A stretch of 64,000 nucleotides of DNA from Ophiura sarsii (lineage: Eukaryota > Echinodermata > Ophiuroidea > Amphilepidida > Ophiuridae): the NCBI GenBank assembly GCA_035610835.1, contig CM069443.1, positions 63,310,480-63,374,479 of the forward strand, written 5' to 3'. Below are positions 44,791 through 55,945 of the stretch, piece by piece (the first letter of the stretch is position 1; each line of letters starts with the position of its first letter). The notes below the pieces were generated by a model that ran no database searches, was not told the DNA's origin, and saw only the letters and a program-made list of their open reading frames with translations. Both the position numbers and the translations under genes were made by a program.

Positions 44791-46145
44791 ACATACTTCT
44801 GCCTGACATGGTCAAAAAGGGCCGCTTTAATAATTTTGCCACGGCCGCTTTCAGGTCCCAGTCCGCCCCTGCCCACTAAAACATGATTTTTAGCTGAATT
44901 TGTAGCTATTTTTTGCGACATTACCATGTGACATGTGAACGGTAGACCCCTTTACTTGCGTAAATATCTGTACTCTCTTCATTCCCTTTTATTCCCCTTT
45001 TTCTCTTTCTCCTTTCTCTATTTTCTCCTTTCTCTCTCCTTTTTAAATATTTGGTTACAAAAATTACCAGAGGCACTGGCCCCTGCAATTTGTCAACATT
45101 TGACTGTGGAAAAAAATGTGCGCGCTTCCAGGCCAGCGCATCTTCTTTCTTCATGCGACTAACAAAATATGCCCCAACCAAACCCCACTCCGACCCCACC
45201 CCATAGACTGTTATGATACTGGTGCCGCCATAGCCTACAACTCACCGCCTAGACCGTAAATGAATGTGAAACATCTATTGACACCATTCACCGTAAAGAA
45301 ATTAGATTAAATTTCCCATAGATATGGCCAGATTTCATTGTTTTTAAGATTTTTATTTATTTTACGGTCATTTCCAGTTCAAACATGTCAAAGGAAAATA
45401 AGAAAAAAGCCCCCGACCGACCGTACAATAGGGTTTCTTTTTTGCATAGACATGGTTTTTTTTGCCGCCTGCTGAATGAATAAAAAGCTAACTTAAATTA
45501 ATAGTGATATTTGAACAGAATATACCCGTATTCGAAACTAAAATTATTAGGAACTGTTTATTATTTCCACCGGGTCGGGAGGGGAGTAATTGATGAGTGG
45601 GATCACGCAGTTTTTAATTGACAACAAATAAGGGGGTCATACGTTTTTCTAATCAAGAGGGGTGCGCGTCAGTGTTTTTATCCGGATTCGACGGTAAAAT
45701 TCCAACAGCTTCCGCCCCCGTCCCAATAAAAAAAATGATATTCATACAACAGTTTATTCAAATTGCTTATGATTCATTTAGCAATGGGAATCATATGCCA
45801 TATAAGTACCGCGAGTGTGCCTAATAAATTAAGTTTATGATATTTAAGATATTAGTCTTAGAGTCAATCATGGCAAATTTAAGTGTGAATTGCAAATTTT
45901 CAGTATTGAGTTACTATAGTCATGTCGGTTATTTCTCGACAACAACTAGATAAAATTGGCTTGAAGTTGGTCTAAAGTATAATTATGTCGGTTATTTCTC
46001 GACAACTAGCTAAAATTGGCTTGAAGTTGGTCTAAAGTATAATTGGTTAAAAGCCAATCAGGCAATCATTGTGTTTCTTGCACCCGCCCTGTTTATAGGC
46101 CTATACTGGTCATGCCACGCCACTGCGTAGACCCTACTCATTCTA
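44791..46145. other. No gene seen
   Basis: Contains a T/C-rich run (44975-45045) and a tandem pair of ~62-bp units at 45918-46042 (gtcggttatttctcgacaac, ttggcttgaagttggtctaa). ORFs are low complexity. Confidence 0.4.
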
Positions 46146-46290
46146 TTAGGGAGCACATCAAAACTCGACCGCCCGGCAACCACCGGTTGTTCCGTGCAGA
46201 AGTTCCGTGAGGTTGCAGCCGGTTTCTATTGTTCTAAACAATGATATGCAGTCAAACCGTCGCGCGGTCGAGTTTTGATTTGCTCCCTAA
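46146..46290. mobile_element. Short MITE
   Basis: TTAGGGAGCACATCAAAACT at the left returns inverted at the right (gttttgatttgctccctaa), about 145 bp in total. No ORF. Confidence 0.7.
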
Positions 46291-46320
46291 TCAAATATTA
46301 AAAACAACCCAGTTATTTAA

Positions 46321-46538
46321 CACTTTCCTCGCGGCAGGCGTTTGCAGACGACAGTTCCGAAATTTCCCAAAATGTTTTAAAAAATGTTAAAATTATTGAA
46401 TGTCATTACAATATTAAAATAAGTGCAAACTTGTCTAGTTTGGGTTCAATAGTTCATGAGATAAGGTGGGAAAGGTTTCTGAAAATCTGTTTTGTATAAT
46501 GGTAAAACTAAAAGTAATAGCCGCGTGTGAAAAGTGTT
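46321..46538. mobile_element. TTAAcRCTTTCC MITE, copy
   Basis: TTAA lies at 46317-46320 and 46539-46542; the tips are CACTTTCCTCGCGGC and GCCGCGTGTGAAAAGTG. The family interior is present. Confidence 0.75.
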
Positions 46539-46576
46539 TTAAAAGATCTATTTTTCGAGAAAATCAGTCTTAAAGG

Positions 46577-46915
46577 TAGATGTTTCCGATTGCTGGCCCG
46601 ATTTTCAACTTGATGTTTTCTATTTGACATGAAAGGTCATCTTTAAAATGGTCGCATTTCAAAGTTTGAGTTGCATAACTCCAACGGTTCTATTTTTTGA
46701 GAAGCACATGGTCACAAAATATTTGCCCATTGAGTAGTACACAAACTGTTTGGTGGTTAACCACCTTTAACAGTAATTCACCACATTTTATCCTATGATT
46801 TCTAAATGGAACATTTCTGGCTCCTAAGATTTTACAGACATAATGAGAAAAATATGGGGATTCTTCTGATATTTGATGTGAAAGCCCCAAAAACGTGATC
46901 GGAACATACACCTTT
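46577..46915. mobile_element. AGGTAGATGTTTCCGAT MITE, copy
   Basis: A TTAA precedes the left tip; the right tip GATCGGAACATACACCT is followed by TTATA rather than a clean TTAA. The interior matches 28341-28700 inverted, including gtggttaaccaccttt. Confidence 0.7.
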
Positions 46916-47014
46916 ATAAAAAATATTCTCTCAGCCCCGTGAGTTCCTAAACACCCCTCCTTCTTTTGAGACCCTGGACGACACACCCTACCACTAACAA
47001 AGTTGAGTGCCACC

Positions 47015-47045
<31 letters not shown>

Positions 47046-48604
47046 TGTCCGCCCGGGACTTTACTTGTACCAAACATAAAACTGAAAGCGCAGTAACACA
47101 AACCTGTACGTGCGGGGTGTGATGTCTTGTATACATCCGAGGTACGTGTAAAAATACTATTGTTGATAGAGGTGTCTTGTATGAATTGTGTAGCCTTTTT
47201 GAGAGGGGGTTATTATATTCTATTATAGTCTATTAATTTAGTATAGTATAGTATAGTATAGTATAGTATAGTATAGTATAGTATAGTATAGTATATTCCA
47301 TTCCATTCCATGATTCCATCAATTGTAAATTCATGATTTTTAAAACTTGGAAATAGATACCAACGGGCGAATCCATCTCATCATGCTCATCCGAGTCCAG
47401 CCCTGTCTGCATTGGAAATTGACGGCTACTTGATGGCGAGAAAATTGTTTAGGCTACTTGATGTTGAAGTGGAAGTTTATTGATCCAATTGATCTCTAGA
47501 AAATGTTTGTTTGTGTCAGGGTGTTACGGAGTTTTTATGAGCGCAGATAATTGGTGCCTATTGTCAAGATTGTATCCAAAGGCCAAAAACATCGTTACGT
47601 TACCCTTCCAAATCTTAAACATTTCCGATTGAGTTGGTCGATTTGTTTTCAAACTCATCCATTTTAAACTTGAATAGAGGTCAATATGCAAGCTGTCAAA
47701 GAATGACTAAGGGGTGCGTGGGGCGTACACCTGTGTTTGTTGTTGTTTTTTACTCAAGTCAAGGGTAAATACTTTTGTCCAAGTAACTGTCAGCAAAAAC
47801 TATTACCCCTGGATCGGATACAAACATGTAAAAATGTACTAAATGTAAATATGATGTAAATGTTTGAAGCATAGGCCTATTCATTAATTTAGAATAACAA
47901 CTCAGTGAATAAAATAAAAGGGTGTAGGGCAGAGTTATGTTTTAGGGGAAATATTAGCGGTTTTATGTTGAACAAAATTATTGAAAATAGTCCCGATATT
48001 TTTGCTAATTTTGTACTTGTGCTAGGCCTATAAAAAAAATCCCGACCCAAGATTTTGCAAACAAATGTTCAGTCTTTTTGAAAGGGTAACACAGTGTTTG
48101 TTTTGACTAGGCTTTATATGTTATGGGAAGTTGTTTGAATGAACGGCTTGATTGTCTAGTTTATGCAAATTAGCTACAGACCTAACAATAGCGTTGGTTT
48201 TGACCAATGACGGTGGACGTTGACCGTGAAAGATTTAAAAGAGATGGGCAATTACTTATCTATACTTACATTATCCTTGTGTATAACGACCGTCTCTGCA
48301 CGCATCGATTAGCTCATCACTATCGCCATCTATGTCGAAGTCATGTATGATACGTGATCACTATTGTTATGTAAATGTCCACGCTCTTTCCACGTAATGG
48401 GCCCAGCGTGATTCAGGGAAAAAGGCATCCAATTGTTACGTAAACATCAAACAATTGATTATCTATACAGCAAAGATTCGCCCTCATACATCAAGTATGG
48501 TGACGTATAGCAAGTATTACAATGGTATAACTAAAACCGCGACAAGTCGGGGGACTATGTTTGTTATGTAAACATCAAACAAAAATAGCAACGCTCATGT
48601 ATCC
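46916..48604. other. No gene; poly-C tract and GTATA microsatellite
   Basis: A C run (47017-47044) and a (TAGTA)n pentanucleotide array at 47239-47294, followed by ATTCC units, are the only structures. The rest is intron-like. Confidence 0.5.
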
Positions 48605-48608
48605 CCGG

Positions 48609-48822
48609 GAAGGGGGGGGGGGGTACTCAGATTTGGTTTGGTCGGGGGTGTGCCGCTGGAGAATCAAATCCCCTATACCCATTTCTAAGGGTGATTTTGG
48701 ATAGACCCATGTCTAAGGATTTTTCAGTTGAAAAGCCTACCCATGGCTAAGGATGTCTCATGAAAAACGACCCACTGGAGCGGCACGTCCCCGTATGCCT
48801 TACATACGTGAGTACCACCCCC
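48609..48822. mobile_element. MITE with GGGGGTACTCA ends
   Basis: GGGGGGTACTCA at the left and TGAGTACCACCCCC at the right enclose a region with inner inverted repeats (gtgccgctggag and ctggagcggcac). A relative with the same tips lies at 49871-50088. Confidence 0.7.
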
Positions 48823-49597
48823 GAGCATGCATCGTTGTATTTTACTAAGAAAAATATGCTTCTCAAGGCAAAAAAATATTTTTACTCCTATGAGGCAGAT
48901 TAACCCCAACTTTGAACTCGTCCAAGTTATTTGCGATTTGTACATGCTCACAAAATCCGGAATCCATTGATGGATTAATAAAGACGAAATCGCAAACACA
49001 ATTTTTTTCTGAGGCAATCTCTAGGGGTGGTACATAGCCTAGCGGTGAACAAAATTCAACAAACTCAATTGCGCGTAGTGGCGTTTGGGATTGGGGGATT
49101 CATATAGTTTTAGTTTCATGCTCTATTACGCTTGAACTCTTTCCGCCCACACACATGAGTAGTAAACTACAACAAAACAAAATTACGCCCCTTGATTGGA
49201 AAAACGGTGATCCACGCTTGCGATCAGCGACGGAGCGGATGGAGTATATAAAACATTATGGTGATATACGGGGGTACAATAACTAGAATCGCCGCCATTT
49301 TCTTTGATGTGACGATGTCGGAATAGAAAATAAATATCCCTATCGCGGGAACATTATCCCTCATAATTCTCCAAATAACCAGTCACTCGAACTCAGCGGA
49401 GATAAATACTGTACCAATATCGTGTCCACAAATCTTACTAATTCAAGCTGTATTTTTCGAGATATTTCGCACACAAACTTCGATTTGAAAATCTTAGGAT
49501 GCCGGTACCCGTCCTCCAATAAAGTCACAAGTACAACGGATGTCATAATCATGTCATAATCATAATTCCATTATCCTTCTTATTACATTATTTAAAG
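48823..49597. other. Intron-like, no gene
   Basis: Sequence upstream of the FN3 exon at 49598. It ends with a weak acceptor (cattatttaaAG). Confidence 0.35.
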
Positions 49598-49856
49598 GTT
49601 GCCTATAACATGAGACAGCAGCAATTTCGAAGGTTACTACCCGGCAGACCATATACTGTCACCATCATTGCCACAGTAGCGGGATTATTGAGTTCAGCAC
49701 GGAGTGTTGTAGTACAGGACATGAAAAACAGGACAGGACATGAAAAACTGCATGCTTGAAAGACCAGTATGGAAGGCCATCACAGAAGTCCGTCCCTTCG
49801 GGACGCCTTAAGCAAGCAAGCAAGTAAGCAAGTTGTAGTACACACTCAACCTGACA
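49598..49856 (+). pseudogene. FN3 module 3, second exon, interrupted by a mobile insertion
   Basis: The exon begins in phase 0 with VAYNMRQQQFRRLLPGRPYT, then VTIIATVAGLLSSARSVVV, the E to G strands of an FN3 domain. At 49717 a 115-bp foreign segment follows, flanked by GTTGTAGTACA at 49706-49716 and 49832-49842. Omitting the segment and one repeat restores the end HTQPD and leaves one base before the donor GTAATT at 49857, which matches the phase-1 start of the exon at 53338 (giving I-PGRVLNF). With the insert, a stop appears within about 18 codons. The agreement of phase and linker sequence is strong evidence for the pre-insertion structure. Confidence 0.8.
49717..49831 (+). mobile_element. 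Short SINE-like insertion in an exon
   Basis: A 115-bp segment ends in a CAAG-rich tail (agcaagcaagcaagtaagca) after gtcccttcgggac, and is bracketed by an 11-bp duplication. A variable-length target duplication and short tandem tail are typical of LINE-mobilised SINEs. It is likely 5'-truncated; no tRNA-like head is visible. I see no second copy in this window. Confidence 0.75.
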
Positions 49857-49870
49857 GTAATTTTTCCAGT

Positions 49871-50088
49871 GGAGGTACTCAAATTATATTTGAAATCCTT
49901 ATCTTTTAGGGGATGTTTTTACCTCTAAAAATGGCAGATTTGACTGTGTGGTTTTTGGGACTCTATGTTTGGGTGTTTTTTGCAATTTTTGACATATGTT
50001 TAGGGCTTTCCAGCACAAATCATACCCCATTTTAGGGCATTTTTGCGACACATATTTGTACATCTTATATATGTGAGTACCCCCTCGT
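49871..50088. mobile_element. MITE with GGRGGTACTCA ends
   Basis: ggaggtactca at the left and tgagtaccccc at the right match the tips of 48609-48822. It lies in the intron just after the FN3 exon donor. Confidence 0.6.
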
Positions 50089-50144
50089 TAATCAATCAAT
50101 CAATGAGCACAGAATTGTTAATTACGGGCACTTGACCCCTGGCC

Positions 50145-50217
50145 GAGTGGACTAAGACAGTGTATTGTGTATTCCATGCTGGAGGACTCTGGTTCGAATC
50201 CCATCGCTGGTAAGTCA
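50145..50217 (+). repeat. tRNA-like sequence, probably a SINE head
   Basis: tggccgagtggactaaga resembles an A box and ggttcgaatcccat a B box, separated by about 45 bases. No good cloverleaf with an intact acceptor stem can be drawn by eye, so a SINE or tRNA pseudogene is more likely than a working tRNA. Confidence 0.5.
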
Positions 50218-51133
50218 GGATTTTCCCGCTAACCCCCAGATAGCTTTTTCAACATTTGCGTCCCAAAGTGCATCCTTAATAAGTATTTCAGATATTCAAA
50301 CTACAAAACAGCTAATATGAATTTAATAAATAATGTAGACAGTCATTTTGAAAAAGGGTCAGAAGTTTGCGAGCTATTGGAGCTACAAGTGCAAGATCAT
50401 ATAAAAGAAATCCTGTGTGTATAATGTGAGTAATCTGACTCTACAATTGCAATTGGCATCACTTCCACATAGAAAAAGGAAAAGGATATGCATTGATTCT
50501 AAAATTCTGGGTTTATGGGGAATAATGTTGTCACTTAAACATGAAAACAGCCGTGTCAATACTAATTGTAAATGAAATGTGTAAGAATCACATTCAGACA
50601 GCTTTTTTGGTCGCTAAATTGCATTGGAGATTACTGAGCAATCCAGAAAACATATACAACCATACCTTACATATGATCTACAAACTTACCTGCAGTATAT
50701 GAAACTGGTCAAACCACCAATATTGCCAGGTATTGTGGTAAATTCAGATAAAATGTAATGTTTTGTAATTTGAAAAATCTGAAATACTTGTTAAGGATGC
50801 ACACCACCAAATAATAGTTTGCGTACTGCTGGTACCCATTTTAAATTAGGAGGAACCTCAGTAAGTCTTTTTTGAATGTCCTAGAAAAAGTACAAAGTGC
50901 TGTAGTGTATTAAATGTACCTTCACGATTTAAAAATTGGCATTTGTAGGTTGTTTCCTCCATATTATTAGTCACGAAAACTCTAGCCTTTTCTCGACTGG
51001 TATTACTTTACATGATTTCACTGTTTCCCCCTATTTAGAGCTAAATCCCCTATCTTGGAATCTAGACTGTCGTATCTAAGCTAGATTTCCTTGGCCTGTA
51101 ATGGGAAAAATGCTAGGCAACCCCACAAAAATG
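50218..51133. other. Intron-like, no gene
   Basis: AT-rich, no coding signal found. Confidence 0.35.
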
Positions 51134-51320
51134 ATTGTTTTAGGCAGAAGACATCTTGATCTTCAATTAAAAATAATAATTTGAACGCAATTGTTTTAGG
51201 CAGAAGACATCTTGATCTTCAATAAAAAATTATAATTTGAACGAACCAGTTTGCTCTAAAGTTGACATGAATTTGATCAAGTTAACATGAATTTGATCAA
51301 GTTAACATGAATTTGACCAA
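51134..51320 (+). repeat. Two local tandem repeats
   Basis: A ~57-bp unit (ttgttttaggcagaagacat) occurs twice at 51134-51246. A 21-bp unit (aagttaacatgaatttgatc) occurs about three times at 51257-51320. Confidence 0.85.
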
Positions 51321-51339
51321 GCAATAGGGAATTTATTTG

Positions 51340-52060
51340 GTAGTGTGGGACCTTAACCCTAACCTATTCAGGGGGTTGTGGCAATCAAGCAAACAAGGCT
51401 GAATGCTATGGGGATCACGCTCCAAAAAATGTCGGAGCCTATATCGAGGGTTGAGCGCCAGAAGGCCGTAACTCAAGAAATGCTATTTTGAGATAATCGA
51501 CTATAAAATATTTGGGACTCATTACAATACACTGCATGTAGCACCCAACTTATAACTCTAATTTTAGACAAATTAAGAGTGTTTATGAGTTATCTCTTTA
51601 TGGTTCTGAAGATCTAGGTTATATGGATTGTTTTTGTGCCAAAATATCAATTTGCCCAAAAATTGAGTTACAGCCTTCTGGCGCTCAACCCTCGATATGT
51701 ACCTTTGCATGATTACGCAATGAGATGGCGGTCCACCGGCATGGTGATTCTGTTGGATTTAGTGGTGTAAGGGTTATATAAACATGAAAAAGTATCTCAA
51801 TAACCCTAACCTATTCAGGGGGTTTGTGCGAAACATGGGACAAATCAGGACAGTACAAGTGGTGTGTGCCGCCCCCGAGAATCAAACCTGGTCCATCGCG
51901 GCTGGAGTCCAGGGAATTGTGCATCATGCTATGGGGGTCGCGCTCCAAAATTAAAATTTTCGGAGCCTAAATGTACCTTTTGGTGATTGTGCAATGAAAA
52001 TGGGGATGGGGGTCCAACAGTGCGGTGCTTCTGTTGGATTTGGTGGTATAAGGGACAATT
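51340..52060 (+). repeat. Tandem paralogous blocks, one with a MITE insertion
   Basis: Both blocks share ccctaacctattcagggggt, then ggaatgctatggggrtc-like sequence, cacgctccaaaa, cggagccta and gttctgttggattt..tggt. The first block is interrupted at about 51442-51697; the second (51795-52060) is not. The second block carries a tRNA-like minus-strand B box (gagaatcaaacct). Confidence 0.75.
51442..51697. mobile_element. MITE with TATCGAGGG ends
   Basis: TATCGAGGGTTGAGCGCCAG at the left returns inverted at the right over about 35 bp. The paralogous empty site (cggagcctaaatgtacc) is at about 51961-51977. It is 256 bp with no ORF. Confidence 0.85.
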
Positions 52061-53337
52061 ATGGATACATAAACAGGAGGAAACTGTTCCTAATACATGG
52101 GTCTGAGGAAAATACTTGCTGTGTTTCTCTCTTTAATTCCATACATGCACATGACATACACGCTCAAATACAAGAAGCCCCCAAGGCTCTGACCATTACT
52201 TTTTTTTGTCAGTGAACCAATATGGACAGGAGTAGTTGTCATCATTAATAAATTCTGTAGGCTTTTCTCAGAAATTCATCCAGGCTCTCTATTTCTGTAC
52301 AAATGTGTCACCCTACAGTAACGACACTAGACTCTTTGTTAGAGCGTCTTTCCTTTTCCATTTGACAAGGATCCGCTACTTTAAAAAAAAGAATCCTACA
52401 AAAATATTGTTTTAAAAACCCCATAACAATTGCGTGTGTTTGTCATTTGAAATGAAATGAATTTTTTTTAAAAATATGACTTGAAAATATTTGTGATAGA
52501 ATGTTGCAATGGGCTAAAAACCAGAATAGAAATTAAGTAACCGTATTTAGGTTTTCAACATTATTTGGTTTAAGTGGGAATGTGTGTGTGTCCAGTTAAA
52601 AGAAAAAATAATCAAAACAAGATAAGAGGCGTTTTATCATTATTTTTTCTTTGTCAAGATGACCATGTCTTCATTTTCTGTTATCTGATTCAGACATTTG
52701 GTGGCATAGACAACTCTAAGGGCCCCTAAAAATAGCAAATGTAATGAATTTTTGATGGATTTTTCGTAATATTGGTCATATTACACAGATTTGATGATTG
52801 ATTTCACTGATAAGGCTACCACTAAACCTACAATATTCAAGTCCATTATAAGGGTTCAATTCCACTCCAAACATTGTAAAATGACCTATAAGGTAGGGTC
52901 AGTCGGTCAGGCGTTTTTAGTTTCTTTGTTTAAAGAAAAGAGGCAATTTTTGAAATTTTCAAATGAGGTCGCTCGAGCCCGAAGAACAGTGTTTTTTTTA
53001 TAATTTTAAGAAAAAATGATTTGCTCCTGTCTAAAGGGTGTGGTAGGGTATTCTCCTATGCATGAGTAATTGTTATTGGTAGTTTCCTGTAAGGGTTGAT
53101 ATTTGGTAAAAACACTGATTCATTGGTCCAGCATTGCAAGAGATAAAATCATAAATGGGCCAAATTGGTCAAACTGTGGCAAATATATATAGCTAATAAA
53201 CCACAAAGAAATACCCTAAGAAATGGGTTAAGATCGTCTGACATGGTAAGATAGATAGCCTTAGATAGGGGTCAATGTGGCAATCTTGAATTGTAATCAT
53301 TTCTTTCTGTGCTGTAATTGTTTCGCATCTATTTTAG
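52061..53337. other. Intron-like, no gene
   Basis: One GGTCAGTCGGTC repeat motif at about 52895 and AT-rich sequence. It ends with the acceptor ctattttAG. Confidence 0.35.
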
Positions 53338-53471
53338 TACCAGGGAGAGTGCTCAACTTCCGAGTGAAAGCCACGTCACCCGTGGAAGTCCTTGCCACGT
53401 TCTCTATTCCAACTGACCCGAATGGAGTCATTGAAGCGTATTACATCAGCTACTATGGAATTACGGATCAG
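53338..53471 (+). CDS. FN3 module 4, exon 1
   Basis: The exon is 134 nt, phase 1 to phase 0, between ctattttAG and GTGAGAAA. It encodes PGRVLNFRVKATSPVEV, then FSIPTDPNGVIEAYYISYYG, the A to C' strands of an FN3 domain with the usual G-I-x-x-Y-x-I pattern. The core Trp of strand C is replaced by Phe. Joined to the exon at 54970 in frame. Confidence 0.85.
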
Positions 53472-53587
53472 GTGAGAAATCAATGCAAACAATTTGGCTT
53501 ATTTTTGTGGGAGGAACTTGGATCATAAACAACTGGTTGCCTATTAAATTTGATGACTTTAATTTTCTCCAATACATTTTCCAAATA

Positions 53588-53760
53588 GAGTGAAATAGAG
53601 TGAAATTTTACTCAATAAAGTGAATTCACTCTCAATAGAATGAAATTTTACTCTCAATAGAGTGCAATTTTACTCTCAATAGAGTAAGATTTCGTGCTCA
53701 ATAGAATAAGATTTCGCTCACAATAGAGTAATATCACAATAAAGTGAAATTTCACTCTCT
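53588..53760. repeat. Minisatellite of ~22 bp
   Basis: About eight units of the form caatagagtgaaattttact occur directly after the FN3 exon donor. Each unit is partly self-complementary. Confidence 0.85.
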
Positions 53761-54969
53761 TTTCAGTCTTTTTATTTCACAGTGTTTTAACGCTGTGAAA
53801 GCCCTACTATCTCTCCCTTTTACCTCATCTATACATTTAGAATCCAACTCATTCCCAGCTGTGACTATTTCTCAAGAGATATAGCATTACTCAACATGTT
53901 GCATTCCCCATGGCTTTGGTAGCTATGATATAGGATTTCCATGATGTGGCCCAGGGTCTTTTAATGACAGTCCTTCAACACCTCCCTTCTAATATTTTAA
54001 TAATTGTAAGCGTGATAATCAACTTGACATTTGATTCACCCCAGAATTTGAGATTGTAAAATGACTTTGAATTTTGTATTTAAAAAAAAAATTAGACTTC
54101 AAATACAAAACATGTCCGACTTGTGAAGCATGAGATTTAAGACTCAACCAGAAAAGTATTTGTGATGCGATCAAGTAAAATAAGTCTGAAGTTGATGATA
54201 TCACAGTTTTAGTTTTCTATGTGATATAATTAGGTATTTACAATGCTACATTTTACAGAAAACCCCATTTTATTAATTCTGAAAATGTTGGCAATTGAAG
54301 GATATTTGCAACAATAGAAAACAAGTCTGGTTTCCCCGCTAAATATTGCCCATTTTCAACCAATACTAGGAATGTGTGTACTTATTTTAATGCATTTCTC
54401 ATGGTTATTCCAAGTATGGTGATGAAGTGAAATAATTTTGACATTCTGAAATTGCGGTATTTTCTCCCACTTTTGTAGTGTTAATAATATTTTGAATATC
54501 TTTTTCATGAGTTAATATAAACTGACCATTGTTCCGCGGCAACTTGGTTCAAAATGGTGTGACACTTGGCTTAAAAGTTGAAAATGACTGGTTATCAGTT
54601 GTTTTGAGGGTTATAAGAATCTCAACATCTTACTTAGTGCTGGAAGTTTTGAGGTTGTAAAATTCATTCATACACTGCATTAATTGATGTACTTGGATTG
54701 TAAAATCTAAAACTTTGCGTGGAGCGACGTTTATAATTTGTTCACCTAATTGGTCGAAGAAAAATATACACTTACATGTATTAACTACTTTGTATCTTCG
54801 ATTGAATGACACGATAGCCCATTTGGAGACAGTTTTGGCCTAAAAGCCCAATACTATCTGATTGCAGGTGTAGTTGACATTGAGAAAGTAGTGTTTTATT
54901 TCAATCAAATAATCTTTGTAAGCTTGCTTAATTTCAATCGATAAATGAATGATTTATTCTCTCTTCTAG
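53761..54969. other. Intron between FN3 exons
   Basis: Contains a partial copy of the TTAAcRCTTTCC MITE interior (54370-54450: cttattttaatgcatttctc). No other structure is noted. Confidence 0.45.
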
Positions 54970-55068
54970 GGTAAACCTTGCCCATCAGTTTTGGACAAGA
55001 AGTTACCAGGTAATCTTGTCAAAACTACCGTTGGCAGCCTGCATGCTGGATGCAACTACACATTTACA
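54970..55068 (+). CDS. FN3 module 4, exon 2
   Basis: The exon is 99 nt, phase 0 at both ends, between ttctcttctAG and GTAAGTAT. It encodes GKPCPSVLDKKLP and ends GCNYTFT, the E to F strands with the conserved Tyr. The CP motif aligns with modules 1 and 2. Confidence 0.85.
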
Positions 55069-55491
55069 GTAAGTATGTCTCCTTATTATACTGAAGTATA
55101 GTCTGCTTTGTTAGACCCTTTTCCTTGTTCACTCTCTGAACAACACTCTCTGGCCTGCGATGCACGCTGTGGTATATGTACCGATAGAGGGCTCACTCAC
55201 CGTGACCGCTCCCCATCCTCTGATCTCACCCCGGAAAAAGTGTCTACTTACATTGGATTTGACCTTTTGACCTCCATATACTATTACACTGTGCTCATTA
55301 AGCATCCATCCCAAAACTGGGATGAATGGGTAATGAGCAAATTGTTTGTGTGGGGTTTTGCGGGGGACCAATGGTAGACCCGATAATTACAAAGTATATG
55401 AATATTTATATACCATCTTCCTCAAATTTTGAGATAATTCAAAATGGCAATTTTCAAGCACTGGATAGCCGCCTTTCGGGGTCAAATTGTT
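55069..55491. other. Intron, no feature
   Basis: No structure recognised. The ORFs at 55108-55377 on both strands have no recognisable content. Confidence 0.35.
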
Positions 55492-55499
55492 GCTTAGGA

Positions 55500-55937
55500 C
55501 AAGCATGTGCAACCTTTTCTACCACCCGGGCCTCATGGTGATTTTGAGATCCATTCACGGGCCGCAGTGATTGTCAAACATTCCAAAACACGTCCAGATG
55601 AGGAGTAATAGGGAGAGGGGAAGCTTAAGAAGAAAATCCTCAGTCCATTGCTCATTGAATACCCGCATCTGTTTGTGTAATTTCCTCTTTTTACTCGCTT
55701 TTGCTGCTGCAAGCGGCATTTTAACCAGTAATTTTAACACGCAATCACGCCTCGAGTTATATTTACTAAATGCAGCACATCACCCTACTAATTATAAGGG
55801 AGCACACCACTAAATCAATCTGCCATTTGTGTAAACCTAGGGAGTTCCGGTTAAAACGGGCCGCATCAATGGGAATTTTGGGATTGCTTCGCGGGCCGCA
55901 GATTAGAGGCCGGCGGGCCGCAGGTTGCACACGCTTG
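55500..55937. mobile_element. hAT-type MITE
   Basis: CAAGCATGTGCAACCTTTT at the left returns inverted at the right (ggttgcacacgcttg). The flanks are GCTTAGGA (55492-55499) and CTTTAGGA (55938-55945), an 8-bp duplication with two differences. GGGCCGCA-rich subterminal sequence is common in animal hAT MITEs. Confidence 0.75.
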
Positions 55938-55945
55938 CTTTAGGA

